Source: Mycolicibacterium vulneris (GTDB lineage Bacteria; Actinomycetota; Actinomycetes; Mycobacteriales; Mycobacteriaceae). Taken from it: 64,000 bases of DNA. The stretch is from the NCBI RefSeq assembly GCF_002104765.1, contig NZ_NCXM01000006.1, forward strand, positions 62,001 through 126,000, written 5' to 3'. Under the pieces are notes generated by a model. It did no database searches, was not told the origin of the DNA, and saw only the letters and a list, made by a program, of their open reading frames with translations. The position numbers and the translations under genes were made by a program. Positions 34,832 to 44,500 of this stretch are shown here, piece by piece (within the stretch, counting starts at the first letter, position 1; every line of letters begins with the position of its first letter).

Positions 34832-36004
34832 ATGGATCTCGACTTCACGCCTGACCAGCTCGAGTTCCGTGACCAGGTCCGCACATGGCTCGACGAGAAC
34901 AAACCGGCTGAACCCCGCCCGCGCGACGACGCGGGGATCCGTGAATACGACCTTGCCTGGCAACGCACTCAGGCCGAGGGCGGCTGGGCCGGTATCGCCT
35001 GGCCCACCGAATACGGCGGCAAGGGGCTGACGCTGCTTCAGCAGTTGATCTGGTACGAGGAGTACGCCGCGCGGGGGTTCCCCGGCATCGATGCATGCTT
35101 CGTAGGCAACTCGCACGCCGGGCCCACCCTGATCACCAGGGCCACCGACGAACAGAAGTCTTTTCACTTGCCGAAAATCCTTGGTGGTGAAGTGATTTGG
35201 TGTCAGGGCTTCTCCGAGCCCGACGCCGGATCGGACCTGGCGGCATTGCGTACCAAGGCGGTGGTGGACGGCGAGGACCTGGTGGTCTCGGGGCAGAAGC
35301 TGTGGACCAGCTTCGCCACCGTCGCCGATTACCAGGAGCTGCTGGTGCGCACCGACAACACCGGCAGCAAGCACAAGGGCATCACCTGGGTGATCTGTGA
35401 CATGAGCACGCCGGGCATCGACGTCCGCCCTATCGAGACCATCGAGGGCGGCTCGGAATTCTGCGAAGTGTTTTACGACGATGTGCGAATCCCGCTGAGC
35501 AACGTGGTCGGCGATGTCGGCGAAGGCTGGTCGGTTGCGATGGCCACCCTGTCCTTCGAGCGCGGCACCGCGTTCACCGCCAACCAGGTGCGGCTGGCGA
35601 AGATTATCGAGGACCTCATCGACTATGCCCGCGACCATGTCGGGCCGGACGGCCGCAGGCCCGCCATCGCCGACGACGACATCGCGCGACGGCTGGCGCG
35701 GGCCCGCGCCTCGGTGGCGTCGCTGCGGGCGCTCACCTACACCAATATCTGCGAGGCCATGAAGACCGAGACGCCCGGCCCGCGGGGTTCGATCGTCAAG
35801 CTGATGTATGCCGAATTAGCCAAGGAGATAGGCAGATTGGCGATGGATGTTGTCGGTCCCGCCTCGGTCCGGTATTCATCGCGCTGGGACGTCGACGGCT
35901 GGGTCGGCTACTACTACTACAGCTTCTCCCAAGCCATCGGCGGCGGGACGTCGGAGATTCAGCGCAACATCGTCGGCGAACGAGTGTTGGGGCTGCCGCG
36001 ATGA
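34832..36004 (+). CDS. Acyl-CoA dehydrogenase, alpha-type subunit
   Basis: A 390-residue FadE subunit with GFSEPDAGSDLAAL, KLWTSFATVAD, MATLSFERGTAF and IGGGTSEIQRNIVGERVLGL. Gly replaces the MCAD-type Glu in the last motif, and SFER carries the alternative Glu. The beta-type gene follows after six bases, so the two very likely form an alpha2beta2 enzyme for a bulky CoA ester. ATG 34832 lies 45 bases after the aldolase gene. Confidence 0.93.
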   Translation: MDLDFTPDQLEFRDQVRTWLDENKPAEPRPRDDAGIREYDLAWQRTQAEGGWAGIAWPTEYGGKGLTLLQQLIWYEEYAARGFPGIDACFVGNSHAGPTLITRATDEQKSFHLPKILGGEVIWCQGFSEPDAGSDLAALRTKAVVDGEDLVVSGQKLWTSFATVADYQELLVRTDNTGSKHKGITWVICDMSTPGIDVRPIETIEGGSEFCEVFYDDVRIPLSNVVGDVGEGWSVAMATLSFERGTAFTANQVRLAKIIEDLIDYARDHVGPDGRRPAIADDDIARRLARARASVASLRALTYTNICEAMKTETPGPRGSIVKLMYAELAKEIGRLAMDVVGPASVRYSSRWDVDGWVGYYYYSFSQAIGGGTSEIQRNIVGERVLGLPR

Positions 36005-36010
36005 GAGGAG

Positions 36011-37039
36011 ATGACGGTGGACCTGCTGCCCGGAGCTGAGCAACTCGAAATCATCACGGCAGCAGGAGAATTCCTCGCCGATCGGATGCCAGTGGATCGG
36101 ATCCGCGCTAATCGTCACGCCGAAGCGCCGATTCCCGAGTCACTGTGGCGAGAATGCGCCGAGCTGGGCCTGCTCACACTCGGGCTCGACGAGGCGTCCG
36201 GTGGGTCGGGCCGGCGGTTGGACGACGAGGCTCTGCTGTTCGTCGAGCTCGGCAAGCGGCTCGCGCCGGGGCCGTTCCTGGCATGCACGTTGGGCGCCCG
36301 GGTGGCCGCCCGTTGCGGCGACGACGCGCTGGCGCAGCGGATCGGCTCCGGGGCGGCATCGGTGGCCCTCGCGGTATTGCGCGGCGACGGCGACGTGCGC
36401 CCGGTCAAAGGCACTTTCGATTTGTTCGACCCGGCGGGTGTCTCGCACGCCCTGCTGGTGGCCCGCAGTGGTGCCGCACTGGTCGGCATCGATTCCTTCG
36501 GACCGCTTAAATCCGTGACCGCCGCAGACCCGGGTACCCGAATATCCTCGGCCACGGTCGAATCCGCCGAACCCCTGCACTGGTTGCCCGCCGAGGACGA
36601 ATGGATCTGGGGACGCGCCACGGTACTCGCGGCGGGCTACCTCACCGGATTGGCCGCGGCCGCCGCAGCGTCGGCGACCGAACACGCCAAGACTCGTGTG
36701 CAGTTCGGCAAGCCGATCGGGGTTCACCAGGCGATCAAGCACGCCTGCGTCAATATGGAGATCGCTGCCGAGGCCGCTCAGGCGCAAACGTTCTTCGCTG
36801 CGATCGCTGTCGGCAGTGGCCGCGCCGACGCCTTGATGCAGGTGCTGTCGGCCCTCACAGTGGCCGGGTCGGCGGCCGTCGAGAATGCCGCCGCGGGCAT
36901 CCAGGTGTTCGGCGGTATGGGCTACACATTCGAGAACGACATGCACCTGTATCTGAAGCGCGCGCACGTGTTTCGGCACTTGTTCGGTGAGCCCACCGAC
37001 GTGCTGGCCGAACTGCTGGCCCAGGACCGCGCCCAGTGA
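36011..37039 (+). CDS. Acyl-CoA dehydrogenase, beta-type subunit
   Basis: A 342-residue FadE-family partner subunit with a divergent middle part and C-terminal RVQFGKPIGVHQAIKH and GGMGYTFENDMHLYLKRA. In heteromeric mycobacterial dehydrogenases such subunits complete the flavin site and widen the acyl pocket. ATG 36011 has GAGAGGAG upstream. Its stop overlaps the next gene (GTGA), coupling it to a thiolase-fold protein. Confidence 0.92.
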   Translation: MTVDLLPGAEQLEIITAAGEFLADRMPVDRIRANRHAEAPIPESLWRECAELGLLTLGLDEASGGSGRRLDDEALLFVELGKRLAPGPFLACTLGARVAARCGDDALAQRIGSGAASVALAVLRGDGDVRPVKGTFDLFDPAGVSHALLVARSGAALVGIDSFGPLKSVTAADPGTRISSATVESAEPLHWLPAEDEWIWGRATVLAAGYLTGLAAAAAASATEHAKTRVQFGKPIGVHQAIKHACVNMEIAAEAAQAQTFFAAIAVGSGRADALMQVLSALTVAGSAAVENAAAGIQVFGGMGYTFENDMHLYLKRAHVFRHLFGEPTDVLAELLAQDRAQ

Positions 37040-38196
37040 GCGGCGCCGCTGGGGCCGCAGCCATCGCGGGCGTCGCCCTGTCCGACGTCGGCCGGGTCGA
37101 CGACAAGGGACCCTACGAGCTGATCGCCCAGGCCAGCCGCCGCGCCCTGGCGGATGCCGGTCTGACACCCGATGACGTCGACGGGTTGGCCTCCACCGGC
37201 CAGGGCACACTGCCCCCGGTCGATGTCGGCGAGTATCTCGGTCTGCGGCCCCGCTGGATCGACTCCACCGCGGTCGGGGGAGCGTCGTGGGAGGTGATGG
37301 CCGCCCACGCGGCTGATGCGATCGCCGCTGGGCACGCCGACGTGGTCCTGCTGACGTACGGCTCGACCGCCCGCTCGGATCTTCGAAAGGGATTGCGGGG
37401 GGCCAACATCAACTGGGGCGCACGCGGACCCCTACAGTGGGAAGCGCCCTACGGCCACACCCTGATCTCCAAGTACGCCATGGCTGCGCGGCGGCACATG
37501 TTCACTTATGGCACCACGATCGAGCAGCTGGCCGAGGTCGCCGTGTCCGCGCGGTTCAACGCGGCCGACAATCCCGATGCCTACTATCGCGAACCGATCA
37601 CTATCGACGACGTGCTCGGCGGACCGATGATCGCCGACCCGTTCACCAAGCTGCACTGCTGCATTCGCAGCGACGGCGGGGCCGCGGCAGTGCTCGTCAG
37701 TGCGGAACGTGCGAAGGATCTACGTAGTAAGCCAGTGTGGGTGCTGGGTTCAGCGGAAACGACCTCGCACATGCTCACCTCCCAGTGGGACGACCTCACC
37801 GTTGGCCCGGCCGCGGTCAGCGGACCGCTGGCCTTCGCCCGCGCCGGGGTCTCGCCGTCCGACGTCGACGTCGCCGAAATCTACGACGCGTTCACCTACA
37901 TGTTGCTGCTCACCATCGAAGACCTCGGCTTCTGCCCCAAGGGGGAGGGGGGTGCCTTCGTCGAGAAAGGTGCGCTGCGCCTGGGCGGCGCGCTTCCCAC
38001 CAACACCGACGGTGGCGGGCTGTCGGCGTGCCACCCCGGTCAGCGGGGGTTGTTCCTGCTGGTCGAGGCTGCGCGACAGTTGCGCGGCGAATGCGGCCCG
38101 CGCCAAGTACCCGATGCCAAGATCGCCTGTGTCAGCGGCACCGGCGGCTGGTTCTGCTCCAGCGGCACAATGATTCTCGGCGCCGAGGAGCCGTAG
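37036..38196 (+). CDS. Thiolase-fold protein lacking the nucleophilic Cys; possible retro-aldolase
   Basis: A 386-residue protein of the same group as those at 762, 30692 and 45727. The nucleophile region is TAVGGASWEVMAAH, without Cys, and the HDCF position is AEIYDAFTYM with Tyr-Asp. NTDGGGLSACHPGQRG stands at the C-terminal motif and retains a Cys-His pair in a changed setting. No DUF35 gene is adjacent: the preceding gene is a dehydrogenase subunit and the next a ligase. GTG 37036 overlaps the dehydrogenase stop. Confidence 0.83.
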   Translation: MSGAAGAAAIAGVALSDVGRVDDKGPYELIAQASRRALADAGLTPDDVDGLASTGQGTLPPVDVGEYLGLRPRWIDSTAVGGASWEVMAAHAADAIAAGHADVVLLTYGSTARSDLRKGLRGANINWGARGPLQWEAPYGHTLISKYAMAARRHMFTYGTTIEQLAEVAVSARFNAADNPDAYYREPITIDDVLGGPMIADPFTKLHCCIRSDGGAAAVLVSAERAKDLRSKPVWVLGSAETTSHMLTSQWDDLTVGPAAVSGPLAFARAGVSPSDVDVAEIYDAFTYMLLLTIEDLGFCPKGEGGAFVEKGALRLGGALPTNTDGGGLSACHPGQRGLFLLVEAARQLRGECGPRQVPDAKIACVSGTGGWFCSSGTMILGAEEP

Positions 38197-39696
38197 GTGG
38201 ACCGCGCACCGCTGAGCTCCGACGTCGTGGATACCCGCGCGATGTTGGAGCTGGCGGCCGCCGTTCACGGCGATATCGAGGCCTACGTCGAGCCGGGGGC
38301 GCGAATCACGTTCGCGGAGTGGATCGGTCGGGCTCGTAGCGTCGCGACCCAGTTTGCCGACCTCGGCGTCGGCAAGGGCGATGTGGTCGTGCTGTGGCTG
38401 CCGTCGGGCATCGACTACGCGACGTGCTACGCCGCGGCGGCCATGATCGGTGCGATCACCACCGGGCTGAACCCGCGACTGGGCCGCAGAGAGATCGAAT
38501 CGATTCTGCAGCAGGCAGATCCGGCGTTGGTCGTCGCTGACGGACTGCTTGATGCGTTACCCGGCACCGGGCATCGGCTGCTGTCGCGGGATGCGCTGTG
38601 CCGTGACACATCGCGCTCGGCGCCGCCTTCGGTGGAGTTGAATCGCCGGGACGTTGTTGCGTTGATCTTCACCAGTGGCACGACGGGGACGCCAAAAGGC
38701 GCAGCCTTCGACGCCGACCGGCTGGCCGCGGGCGCGGCAGCGTCAGGCGTGATGAGCGCGCCCTATGACCGGCGGCTCACGTCCACGCCGTTCGCCCACG
38801 CCGGCTACATGTTCAAGCTCTGGGATCAGTTGGTCTGGGGCAGCACGCTGGTGGTGCCCCCGACACCGTGGTCGGCCCAGGGCATGTTCGACGTCCTTCG
38901 CGACGAGCGAGTCACCGTGGCGGGCGCGGTGCCGACCCAGTGGGCCAAGCTGCTCGACGTCGATGGAGTGACCTCGAAGGCATTGCCGCACTTGCGGATC
39001 GGAGTGGTGGCCACAGCGCCGGCGCCACCCGAACTGGTACGCAGGGTCGCCGAGGGCATCGGGGTCCCGCTGGTCGTGCGGTACGCGATGACCGAGTGCC
39101 CGACCATCAGCGGCACCGAACCGGACGACGCCCCCGAGGTTCAATTCCGCACCGTGGGACGGCCTGCCGCGGGAATGGACGTGCGGATCGGATCGGACGG
39201 CGTACTTGAGGTGAGCGGCCCGTGTGTGATGCGTGGCTACTGGCGCAACTCGGAACTCACCGCAGAGGTGCTGCGCGACGGGTGGCTGCGCACCGGCGAC
39301 GTCGGCGTGCTCGGCGACGACGGCAATATCACACTTGTCGGGCGCCGCGGTGACATGTACATCCGGGGTGGCTACAACGTGCATCCCGGTGAGGTGGAGC
39401 GGACGCTCACCGGGCACCCCGGCGTGAAACATGCCGCCGTGATTGGCCGTTCCGCACCCGTGATCGGAGAAATCGGCGTCGCGTGCGTGGTACCCGCGGA
39501 CGCCACCGGTCCGCCGACACTGGCTGAACTGCGCGCCCACGTGGCAAGTGAACTGGCCGACTACAAGGCCCCCGACGAGCTGCTCATTGTTGATGAGCTG
39601 CCCTTGACGGCGATGCTCAAGCCGGACCGGCTAGCCCTGCGCGAATTGATCACCCAGCGTGACAGAGATATTCAGCGTCGACAATCGACACGATGA
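38197..39696 (+). CDS. Acyl-CoA synthetase (AMP-forming)
   Basis: A 499-residue ligase with A3 motif LIFTSGTTGTPKGAAFD, YAMTECPTISG, the LRTGDVGVLGDDGN region, RRGDMYIRGGYNVHPGEVE and Lys in MLKPDRLALRE, where Lys-Pro-Asp departs from the usual Gly-Lys. The GTG at 38197 directly follows the stop of the thiolase-fold gene with no gap. Seventh gene of the 32284-40525 operon. The substrate is not evident. Confidence 0.91.
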   Translation: MDRAPLSSDVVDTRAMLELAAAVHGDIEAYVEPGARITFAEWIGRARSVATQFADLGVGKGDVVVLWLPSGIDYATCYAAAAMIGAITTGLNPRLGRREIESILQQADPALVVADGLLDALPGTGHRLLSRDALCRDTSRSAPPSVELNRRDVVALIFTSGTTGTPKGAAFDADRLAAGAAASGVMSAPYDRRLTSTPFAHAGYMFKLWDQLVWGSTLVVPPTPWSAQGMFDVLRDERVTVAGAVPTQWAKLLDVDGVTSKALPHLRIGVVATAPAPPELVRRVAEGIGVPLVVRYAMTECPTISGTEPDDAPEVQFRTVGRPAAGMDVRIGSDGVLEVSGPCVMRGYWRNSELTAEVLRDGWLRTGDVGVLGDDGNITLVGRRGDMYIRGGYNVHPGEVERTLTGHPGVKHAAVIGRSAPVIGEIGVACVVPADATGPPTLAELRAHVASELADYKAPDELLIVDELPLTAMLKPDRLALRELITQRDRDIQRRQSTR

Positions 39697-39709
39697 GAGG
39701 AATCTAGCT

Positions 39710-40525
39710 ATGGGAAGACACGACGGACGGGTGGCGTTCATCACCGGCGCGGCGCGAGGGCAGGGCCGCGCCCATGCCGTTCGGCTCGCCGCCGAAGGCG
39801 CCGACATCGTGGCCGTGGACATCTGCCGCGACATCGACTCGATGGACTACCCCAACGCCACGCCCGACGATCTCGATGAAACCATCAAGCTCGTTGAGAA
39901 CCAAGGTCGGCGGATCATTGCCCACCAAGCCGACGTCCGCGACGCCGATGCCTTAAAACAGGCCGTCAACGAAGGCGTCCGCGAGTTCGGCCGTCTCGAC
40001 ATCGTCCTGGCCAACGCCGGCATCATCAGACTCGGCGGCGAGGGAGACCGCAGCCAGATCTTCCGCGACATCGTCGACGTGAACCTCATCGGAGTCTGGA
40101 ACACCGTCGAGGCCGCTATCCCCGCCCTCATCGACGGCGGCCGCGGCGGATCCATCGTGCTGACGAGTTCCAGTGCGGGATTGAAGGGCACCGGTACCGA
40201 CCGGGCAGGCGGACAGGCTTACACCGCCGCCAAGCGGGGACTGGTCGGGCTCATGCAGGTGTGGGCGAATGAGTTGGCGCAGTATTGGATTCGGGTCAAT
40301 ACCATCCACCCCACCGGCGTGGCGACCGGCATGGTGATGAACGAAACCATGGGCAAGCTGCTCGAGGCCAACGACACGGCAGTGGCCGCCATGCAGAATG
40401 CGCTGCCGATTCAGATCCTGATGCCCGAGGACATCGCCGGCGCAGTGGCGTGGCTGGTCTCCGACGAGGCGAAATTCATCACCGGGGTGGCGTGGCCGCT
40501 AGATGCCGGATTCGCGGTGCGCTGA
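39710..40525 (+). CDS. Mycofactocin-coupled SDR-family oxidoreductase
   Basis: A 271-residue SDR with TGAARGQGRAHA, ANAG, Ser in LTSSSAG and YTAAK. The insertion after VDICRDIDSMDYPNATPDDLDE marks the mycofactocin-linked subfamily. Unlike the SDR at 60519, all four catalytic residues (Asn, Ser, Tyr, Lys) are present. ATG 39710 has GAGAGGAA upstream. Last gene of the operon that starts at 32284; a thioesterase converges nine bases after its stop. Confidence 0.91.
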   Translation: MGRHDGRVAFITGAARGQGRAHAVRLAAEGADIVAVDICRDIDSMDYPNATPDDLDETIKLVENQGRRIIAHQADVRDADALKQAVNEGVREFGRLDIVLANAGIIRLGGEGDRSQIFRDIVDVNLIGVWNTVEAAIPALIDGGRGGSIVLTSSSAGLKGTGTDRAGGQAYTAAKRGLVGLMQVWANELAQYWIRVNTIHPTGVATGMVMNETMGKLLEANDTAVAAMQNALPIQILMPEDIAGAVAWLVSDEAKFITGVAWPLDAGFAVR

Positions 40526-40534
40526 GCGGACGGC

Positions 40535-41179
40535 TCAGGGCTGGTCGGGTCGCAGGACGATGAACAGTCCCTCTGCTTCGGCGCACAGAGTGTCACCGTG
40601 AGTGATCGTCGCCCGCAGAATCCGCTTACGTCCTTGCTCGCTGACGAACCAGGCGCGCACCGCGAGCTCCTCGCCGATCGGTGTGATCGATCGGTAGTCG
40701 GTGTGCAAGTAGGCGGTTCGCGCAGGCGCCCGGTCGCCGCTACTGGCCAGCCGGCCGAGCACCTCATCGAATAGCAGCGGGATGGCCCCGCCGTGCACCG
40801 CGCCACCACCGCCGAGGAAATAGCGGCCGAATGTGACCACCCCGTGCACGCTCTGGTGGTCGCCGCCGAGCGGAATGAAGTTGGGGGACATGGTTTGTCC
40901 GCGGCCGGGCAGATCAAGCCGGCGGGCGAAGATCTGCCTGCGCTCAGGTACTGCAAACTGGGCCACCCGGTTGGCCCACCCGTTCAAGTCCTGTGTGAGG
41001 TCCACTGTGGTCGCCACGTCCGGAGCGGCCGCTGCCACATGGTCGAGGAAATTGCGCAGCGCGGCGATCATGTCGCCGTACTCAGCACCGCCACCCGGGC
41101 TGCTTACGGTCGGCTCCTGCCAGGTCCGCATGGGCGGGAAACCACCCTGTGTCTGCCGTTCATGGATCACTTCGCACAC
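40535..41179 (-). CDS. PaaI-like hotdog thioesterase
   Basis: A 214-residue single-hotdog protein. GGAVHGGAIPLLFDEVLGRLA is the conserved helix of PaaI/YbgC-type thioesterases, with the His-Gly-Gly and the Asp of FDEV as active-site residues; TAYLHTDYRSITPIGEEL is the following strand. It would hydrolyse an acyl-CoA. The GTG at 41179 is kept because QGGFPP near the start looks like a family feature; an ATG at 41131 is an alternative. Divergent from the fused CoA-transferase, with a clear inverted repeat between. Confidence 0.82.
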   Translation of the reverse strand: MCEVIHERQTQGGFPPMRTWQEPTVSSPGGGAEYGDMIAALRNFLDHVAAAAPDVATTVDLTQDLNGWANRVAQFAVPERRQIFARRLDLPGRGQTMSPNFIPLGGDHQSVHGVVTFGRYFLGGGGAVHGGAIPLLFDEVLGRLASSGDRAPARTAYLHTDYRSITPIGEELAVRAWFVSEQGRKRILRATITHGDTLCAEAEGLFIVLRPDQP

Positions 41180-41195
41180 CCCTCAGTCACGCGGC

Positions 41196-41221
41196 AAGAC
41201 TAATGCATTGACATTAATCTT
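41196..41221. promoter_or_regulatory. 26-base inverted repeat in a divergent promoter, likely TetR operator
   Basis: AAGAYTAATG and CATTARTCTT are 10-base inverted arms with one mismatch pair, spanning 41196-41221. The inner part TAATG-N6-CATTA (41201-41216) matches TAATG-N6-TATTA at 44504-44519 in front of the TetR gene (start 44449), which suggests one regulator for both. Confidence 0.62.
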
Positions 41222-41295
41222 GGTCGCTGCGATGCTGGCGTGGCGTGCGTCACAACACGTCGAACGAGACCTGCCAGCACACCCTAGGAGCGAAC

Positions 41296-43761
41296 ATGCC
41301 GGAAGTCGGTACGGCGTCGGGCGGTCCACTGGCTGGTCTCGTGGTGGTCGACCTATCGACAACGCTGCCCGGAGCGCAGGCGACGCAGTTCCTCGCCGAC
41401 TGCGGTGCCGAGGTGATCATGGTCGAGCCGCTCGACGGTAGTCCGCTGCGCGAGCTCGCGGGCTGGCCCGCCCTGCTGCGTGGCAAGCTCAGCGTGACAT
41501 TGGACCTGCATGACGAGGCTGATCTGGAGCGTCTGCGTGCTTTGCTGCGCCGCGCCGACGTCATGGTTAACACCATGCGGCCGACCACGGCCGAGCGCAT
41601 CGGACTTACCCCCGACGCATTGTCGGAGGCCTACCCGCGACTTGTCGTGGCGACGATCACGGGCTGGGGATCGACCGGGCCGTTTCGCGACTACAAGGGC
41701 TGGGAGGCCCTGGTGATGGCGAAGACGGGTGTCATGCACGAAAAGCGCGGACTGACCACGAGGCCGGGACCGGCCTACACCACCTTCGCCTATGCCTCTT
41801 GGGGCGCCGCCCACGCCGCTGTTCAGGGCGTGCTTGCCGCGCTCCTTGAGCGGGAGAGCAGTGGGCGCGGCCAAACCGTCGAGACCAATCTGGTGACCGG
41901 CATGGGTTCGATGGATCCGTACAACTGGTTTTACGAGATGGTGCTGGAACGGTATCCGGGCGCCTTCGAACCGATGGACGCCGCCTACGACGACCAGGGC
42001 CGGCCCCAGGCCTACCTAATCTACGCACTCCTGGTCTGTCCGACGAAGGACGGTCGCTGGCTACAGTTCGCTCAGGTGTCGCCCAAGTTGATCGGCGCTT
42101 GGCTGACTGAACTGGACCTGCTGGGGCACCTCGCGGACCCGAAGTGGCAGGGTTTTCCGATGCTGCCGACCCCCGAACTTCGCACCGAGTGGTGGGACAT
42201 GATGATCGAGCGGGTGGGGGCCCGCACGCTCGCCGAATGGCAGCGGGCCATGACAGAAAACCTTGACCTGAGCGGCGAACTGTTCCGAACTCCCGAGGAA
42301 TCACTGGATCACCCGCAAACCGCTCACGAAGGCCGCGCCGCGACCGTGATCGATCCCGATCTCGGGCCGGTACGGCAGCCGTCGACCCTCATTCACGCTG
42401 ACGGCAAGCCGTTGACCCCGCTTCGGCCGGCTCCGCGAGTCGGCGAGCACAACGACTCGGTCACCTTCGAGCAGCTCGGCCAAGTGCGCAGGGCCGCACT
42501 ACCCGCACGGCACGCGGACCACGACGCACCGCCGCTGACGGGCGTGACGGTGCTGGAGTTCGGCAGCATGTTCGCGGGACCGTACGGCGCGACCCTGCTG
42601 GCCGACCTGGGCGCTCGCGTCATCAAGGTCGAGCCGCTGGAAGGCGACAACATCCGCAATCTGGTCGCGTTCCCCGAGGCGGGCGGCGCAAAAGTGTTGC
42701 AGGGCAAGGAAAGCTTCGCGATTGACTTCACCAAGCCCGAAGGCCTTGAGCTGGTGTACGAACTGGCCAAGCGGTCCGACATCGTGCTGCAGTGCTTCCG
42801 TGGCAAGGCCGCCGAGCGGGCGAAGATCGACGAGGCGTCGCTGCGGGCGGTCAACCCGGACTTGGCGTTCGTGACGACCTCAGGTTACGGGGTCGACGGA
42901 CCCTTCGCGCACCGCGCCGCCTACGCGCCGTCGGTCGGTGCGGCATCCGGGCTGGCGCTGGTCGACAGCCACGACACGGGCGAGCCGGCCACCGACTTGG
43001 ATGACCTGCACCGCCGAGCGGTCAAACTGCACGCGGGCGGGGCCGTGCCCGCAGTGCAATCTGACGGCATCGCCGCGCACGGTGTCGGTTCTGCGCTGCT
43101 GGTCGCGCTGTATGCCAAGCGGATGGGACGACCGATGTCCAACGTGGTCACCACGATGCTCGCCACCGCGCAGCAGGCGATGATCGCCTACAACGCAAGC
43201 TATGCGTCCCGTCCCGCGGACGCAGCCGCCGACGATCAATTCTTCGGCATGAATGCCCTGTACCGGATGTACCGCGCGGCAGACGGTTACGTCTTTCTCG
43301 CCGCACCTTTGCCGCGCGAATGGCCTGCGCTGACGAAGGCGATGTCGCCCTACGTCGACTTGGACGCCGATGAGCGCTTTACCGATGCCGAATCTCGCGC
43401 GGCGCATGACGACGAGCTGATCGCCGTGCTGACAACCGTTTTCGCCAACAAGACCAAGCTGGAGTGGGAGCACGAACTGTCCGCCCAGGACGTCGGCTGC
43501 GTCGAGGTGGTGGAGGCCAATTCCGAGTTGGTGCTGCAGACCGATCCGTACCACGAGGCGGGCTATGCCGTGGACGCCTTCAGCCCGATCTTCGGAGAGC
43601 ACCGCCGGCTCGCCCCGCTGTGCCGGTTCTCCCGCTCGCGGACACGGGCCGACGCAGGATGCACCATCGGGCAGCACACCGATGCGGTGCTGCGCGAAAT
43701 GGGTCTGGACGACGCGACGATCGCCGACCTCAGGGCGAAGGAGATCGTGGGCGGCAGCTGA
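41296..43761 (+). CDS. Fused family III CoA-transferase (two CaiB/BaiF domains)
   Basis: An 821-residue protein with two complete class III CoA-transferase units. The first (about 1-400) starts LAGLVVVDLSTTLPGAQATQ and ends before the second, which starts TGVTVLEFGSMFAGPYGATL near 420. The enzymes move CoA between acids through an aspartyl anhydride. By alignment the Asp position in unit 1 appears to be Ser (YASWGAAHAA), while unit 2 has Asp in QSDGIAAHG shifted by one residue, so perhaps only the second half is active. ATG 41296 follows TAGGAG. It is transcribed alone. Confidence 0.88.
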   Translation: MPEVGTASGGPLAGLVVVDLSTTLPGAQATQFLADCGAEVIMVEPLDGSPLRELAGWPALLRGKLSVTLDLHDEADLERLRALLRRADVMVNTMRPTTAERIGLTPDALSEAYPRLVVATITGWGSTGPFRDYKGWEALVMAKTGVMHEKRGLTTRPGPAYTTFAYASWGAAHAAVQGVLAALLERESSGRGQTVETNLVTGMGSMDPYNWFYEMVLERYPGAFEPMDAAYDDQGRPQAYLIYALLVCPTKDGRWLQFAQVSPKLIGAWLTELDLLGHLADPKWQGFPMLPTPELRTEWWDMMIERVGARTLAEWQRAMTENLDLSGELFRTPEESLDHPQTAHEGRAATVIDPDLGPVRQPSTLIHADGKPLTPLRPAPRVGEHNDSVTFEQLGQVRRAALPARHADHDAPPLTGVTVLEFGSMFAGPYGATLLADLGARVIKVEPLEGDNIRNLVAFPEAGGAKVLQGKESFAIDFTKPEGLELVYELAKRSDIVLQCFRGKAAERAKIDEASLRAVNPDLAFVTTSGYGVDGPFAHRAAYAPSVGAASGLALVDSHDTGEPATDLDDLHRRAVKLHAGGAVPAVQSDGIAAHGVGSALLVALYAKRMGRPMSNVVTTMLATAQQAMIAYNASYASRPADAAADDQFFGMNALYRMYRAADGYVFLAAPLPREWPALTKAMSPYVDLDADERFTDAESRAAHDDELIAVLTTVFANKTKLEWEHELSAQDVGCVEVVEANSELVLQTDPYHEAGYAVDAFSPIFGEHRRLAPLCRFSRSRTRADAGCTIGQHTDAVLREMGLDDATIADLRAKEIVGGS

Positions 43762-43765
43762 CGGA

Positions 43766-44449
43766 TCAGCCGTCGTCGTCGGCGATCAGCGCGCGCGTCT
43801 CGTACGACACCGGAGCGGTCAGCATGCCGACCCAGGTGTCGACGTAATTGTGCAGCTGTGCCTCGCTGAGCCCGTGACCCGAACGCGCCGCCGCAGCAAG
43901 GGTATTGATCAAGCTGACATACAGCTGGAAAGTTCGGCCGCGCCGGATGCGCCCAGGCAGGTCCTGCAGCGCGGCGTCGACCAGTTCCTCCAGCTTCTCC
44001 TGCGTCCAATCGTCGTCGACGTGGTCGGGCCAGTATTCGCTGCGAGCTTGAGGATCCTCCACCAGCCGCGCCAGGAACGGCGCGAACATCTCGCCCGCGG
44101 CGATGCTGTTGGCCAACGGGCGCGCCAGCAGCCACACCACCGCGCGGGGATCCGCCTCCTTGCCTTGCTCGCGCATGCTCGTGAGCATTTCCCGGCGATC
44201 GGCGCCCAGTGACGCTTGACGGTAGGAGATCAGCGCCCGGATCAGGCCGTCGCGGGAGCCGAAGTGGTAGCGAATCACCGAGGTGTTGGACTGCCCGGCG
44301 GCCAGCTGAATCTCCCGCAGCGTAACGGCCTCGATACCCCGGGTGGCGAACAGCCGCTCGGCGACCTCCATCAACATCACCCGGGTCGACTCACCCGACG
44401 CGTTGCGCCTCCGCGCGCCCGCGGCCGACTCAGTTCGCAGCTCCGCCAT
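43766..44449 (-). CDS. TetR-family transcriptional regulator
   Basis: A 227-residue regulator. The helix-turn-helix is near residues 25-72 (AVTLREIQLAAGQSNTSVIRYHFGSRDGL); the rest is a helical ligand domain with WPDHVDDDWTQEKLEEL. It converges on the fused CoA-transferase gene (4 bases apart) and diverges from the amidohydrolase at 44586. The shared TAATG-N6-YATTA motif at 41201 and 44504 makes control of itself, the CoA-transferase and the thioesterase the leading hypothesis. Confidence 0.93.
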   Translation of the reverse strand: MAELRTESAAGARRRNASGESTRVMLMEVAERLFATRGIEAVTLREIQLAAGQSNTSVIRYHFGSRDGLIRALISYRQASLGADRREMLTSMREQGKEADPRAVVWLLARPLANSIAAGEMFAPFLARLVEDPQARSEYWPDHVDDDWTQEKLEELVDAALQDLPGRIRRGRTFQLYVSLINTLAAAARSGHGLSEAQLHNYVDTWVGMLTAPVSYETRALIADDDG

Positions 44450-44500
44450 GGGCCTCCTCCAGTCCGCCTAAGTCTTACTGGCGTCGCACCTTGGACCAAA

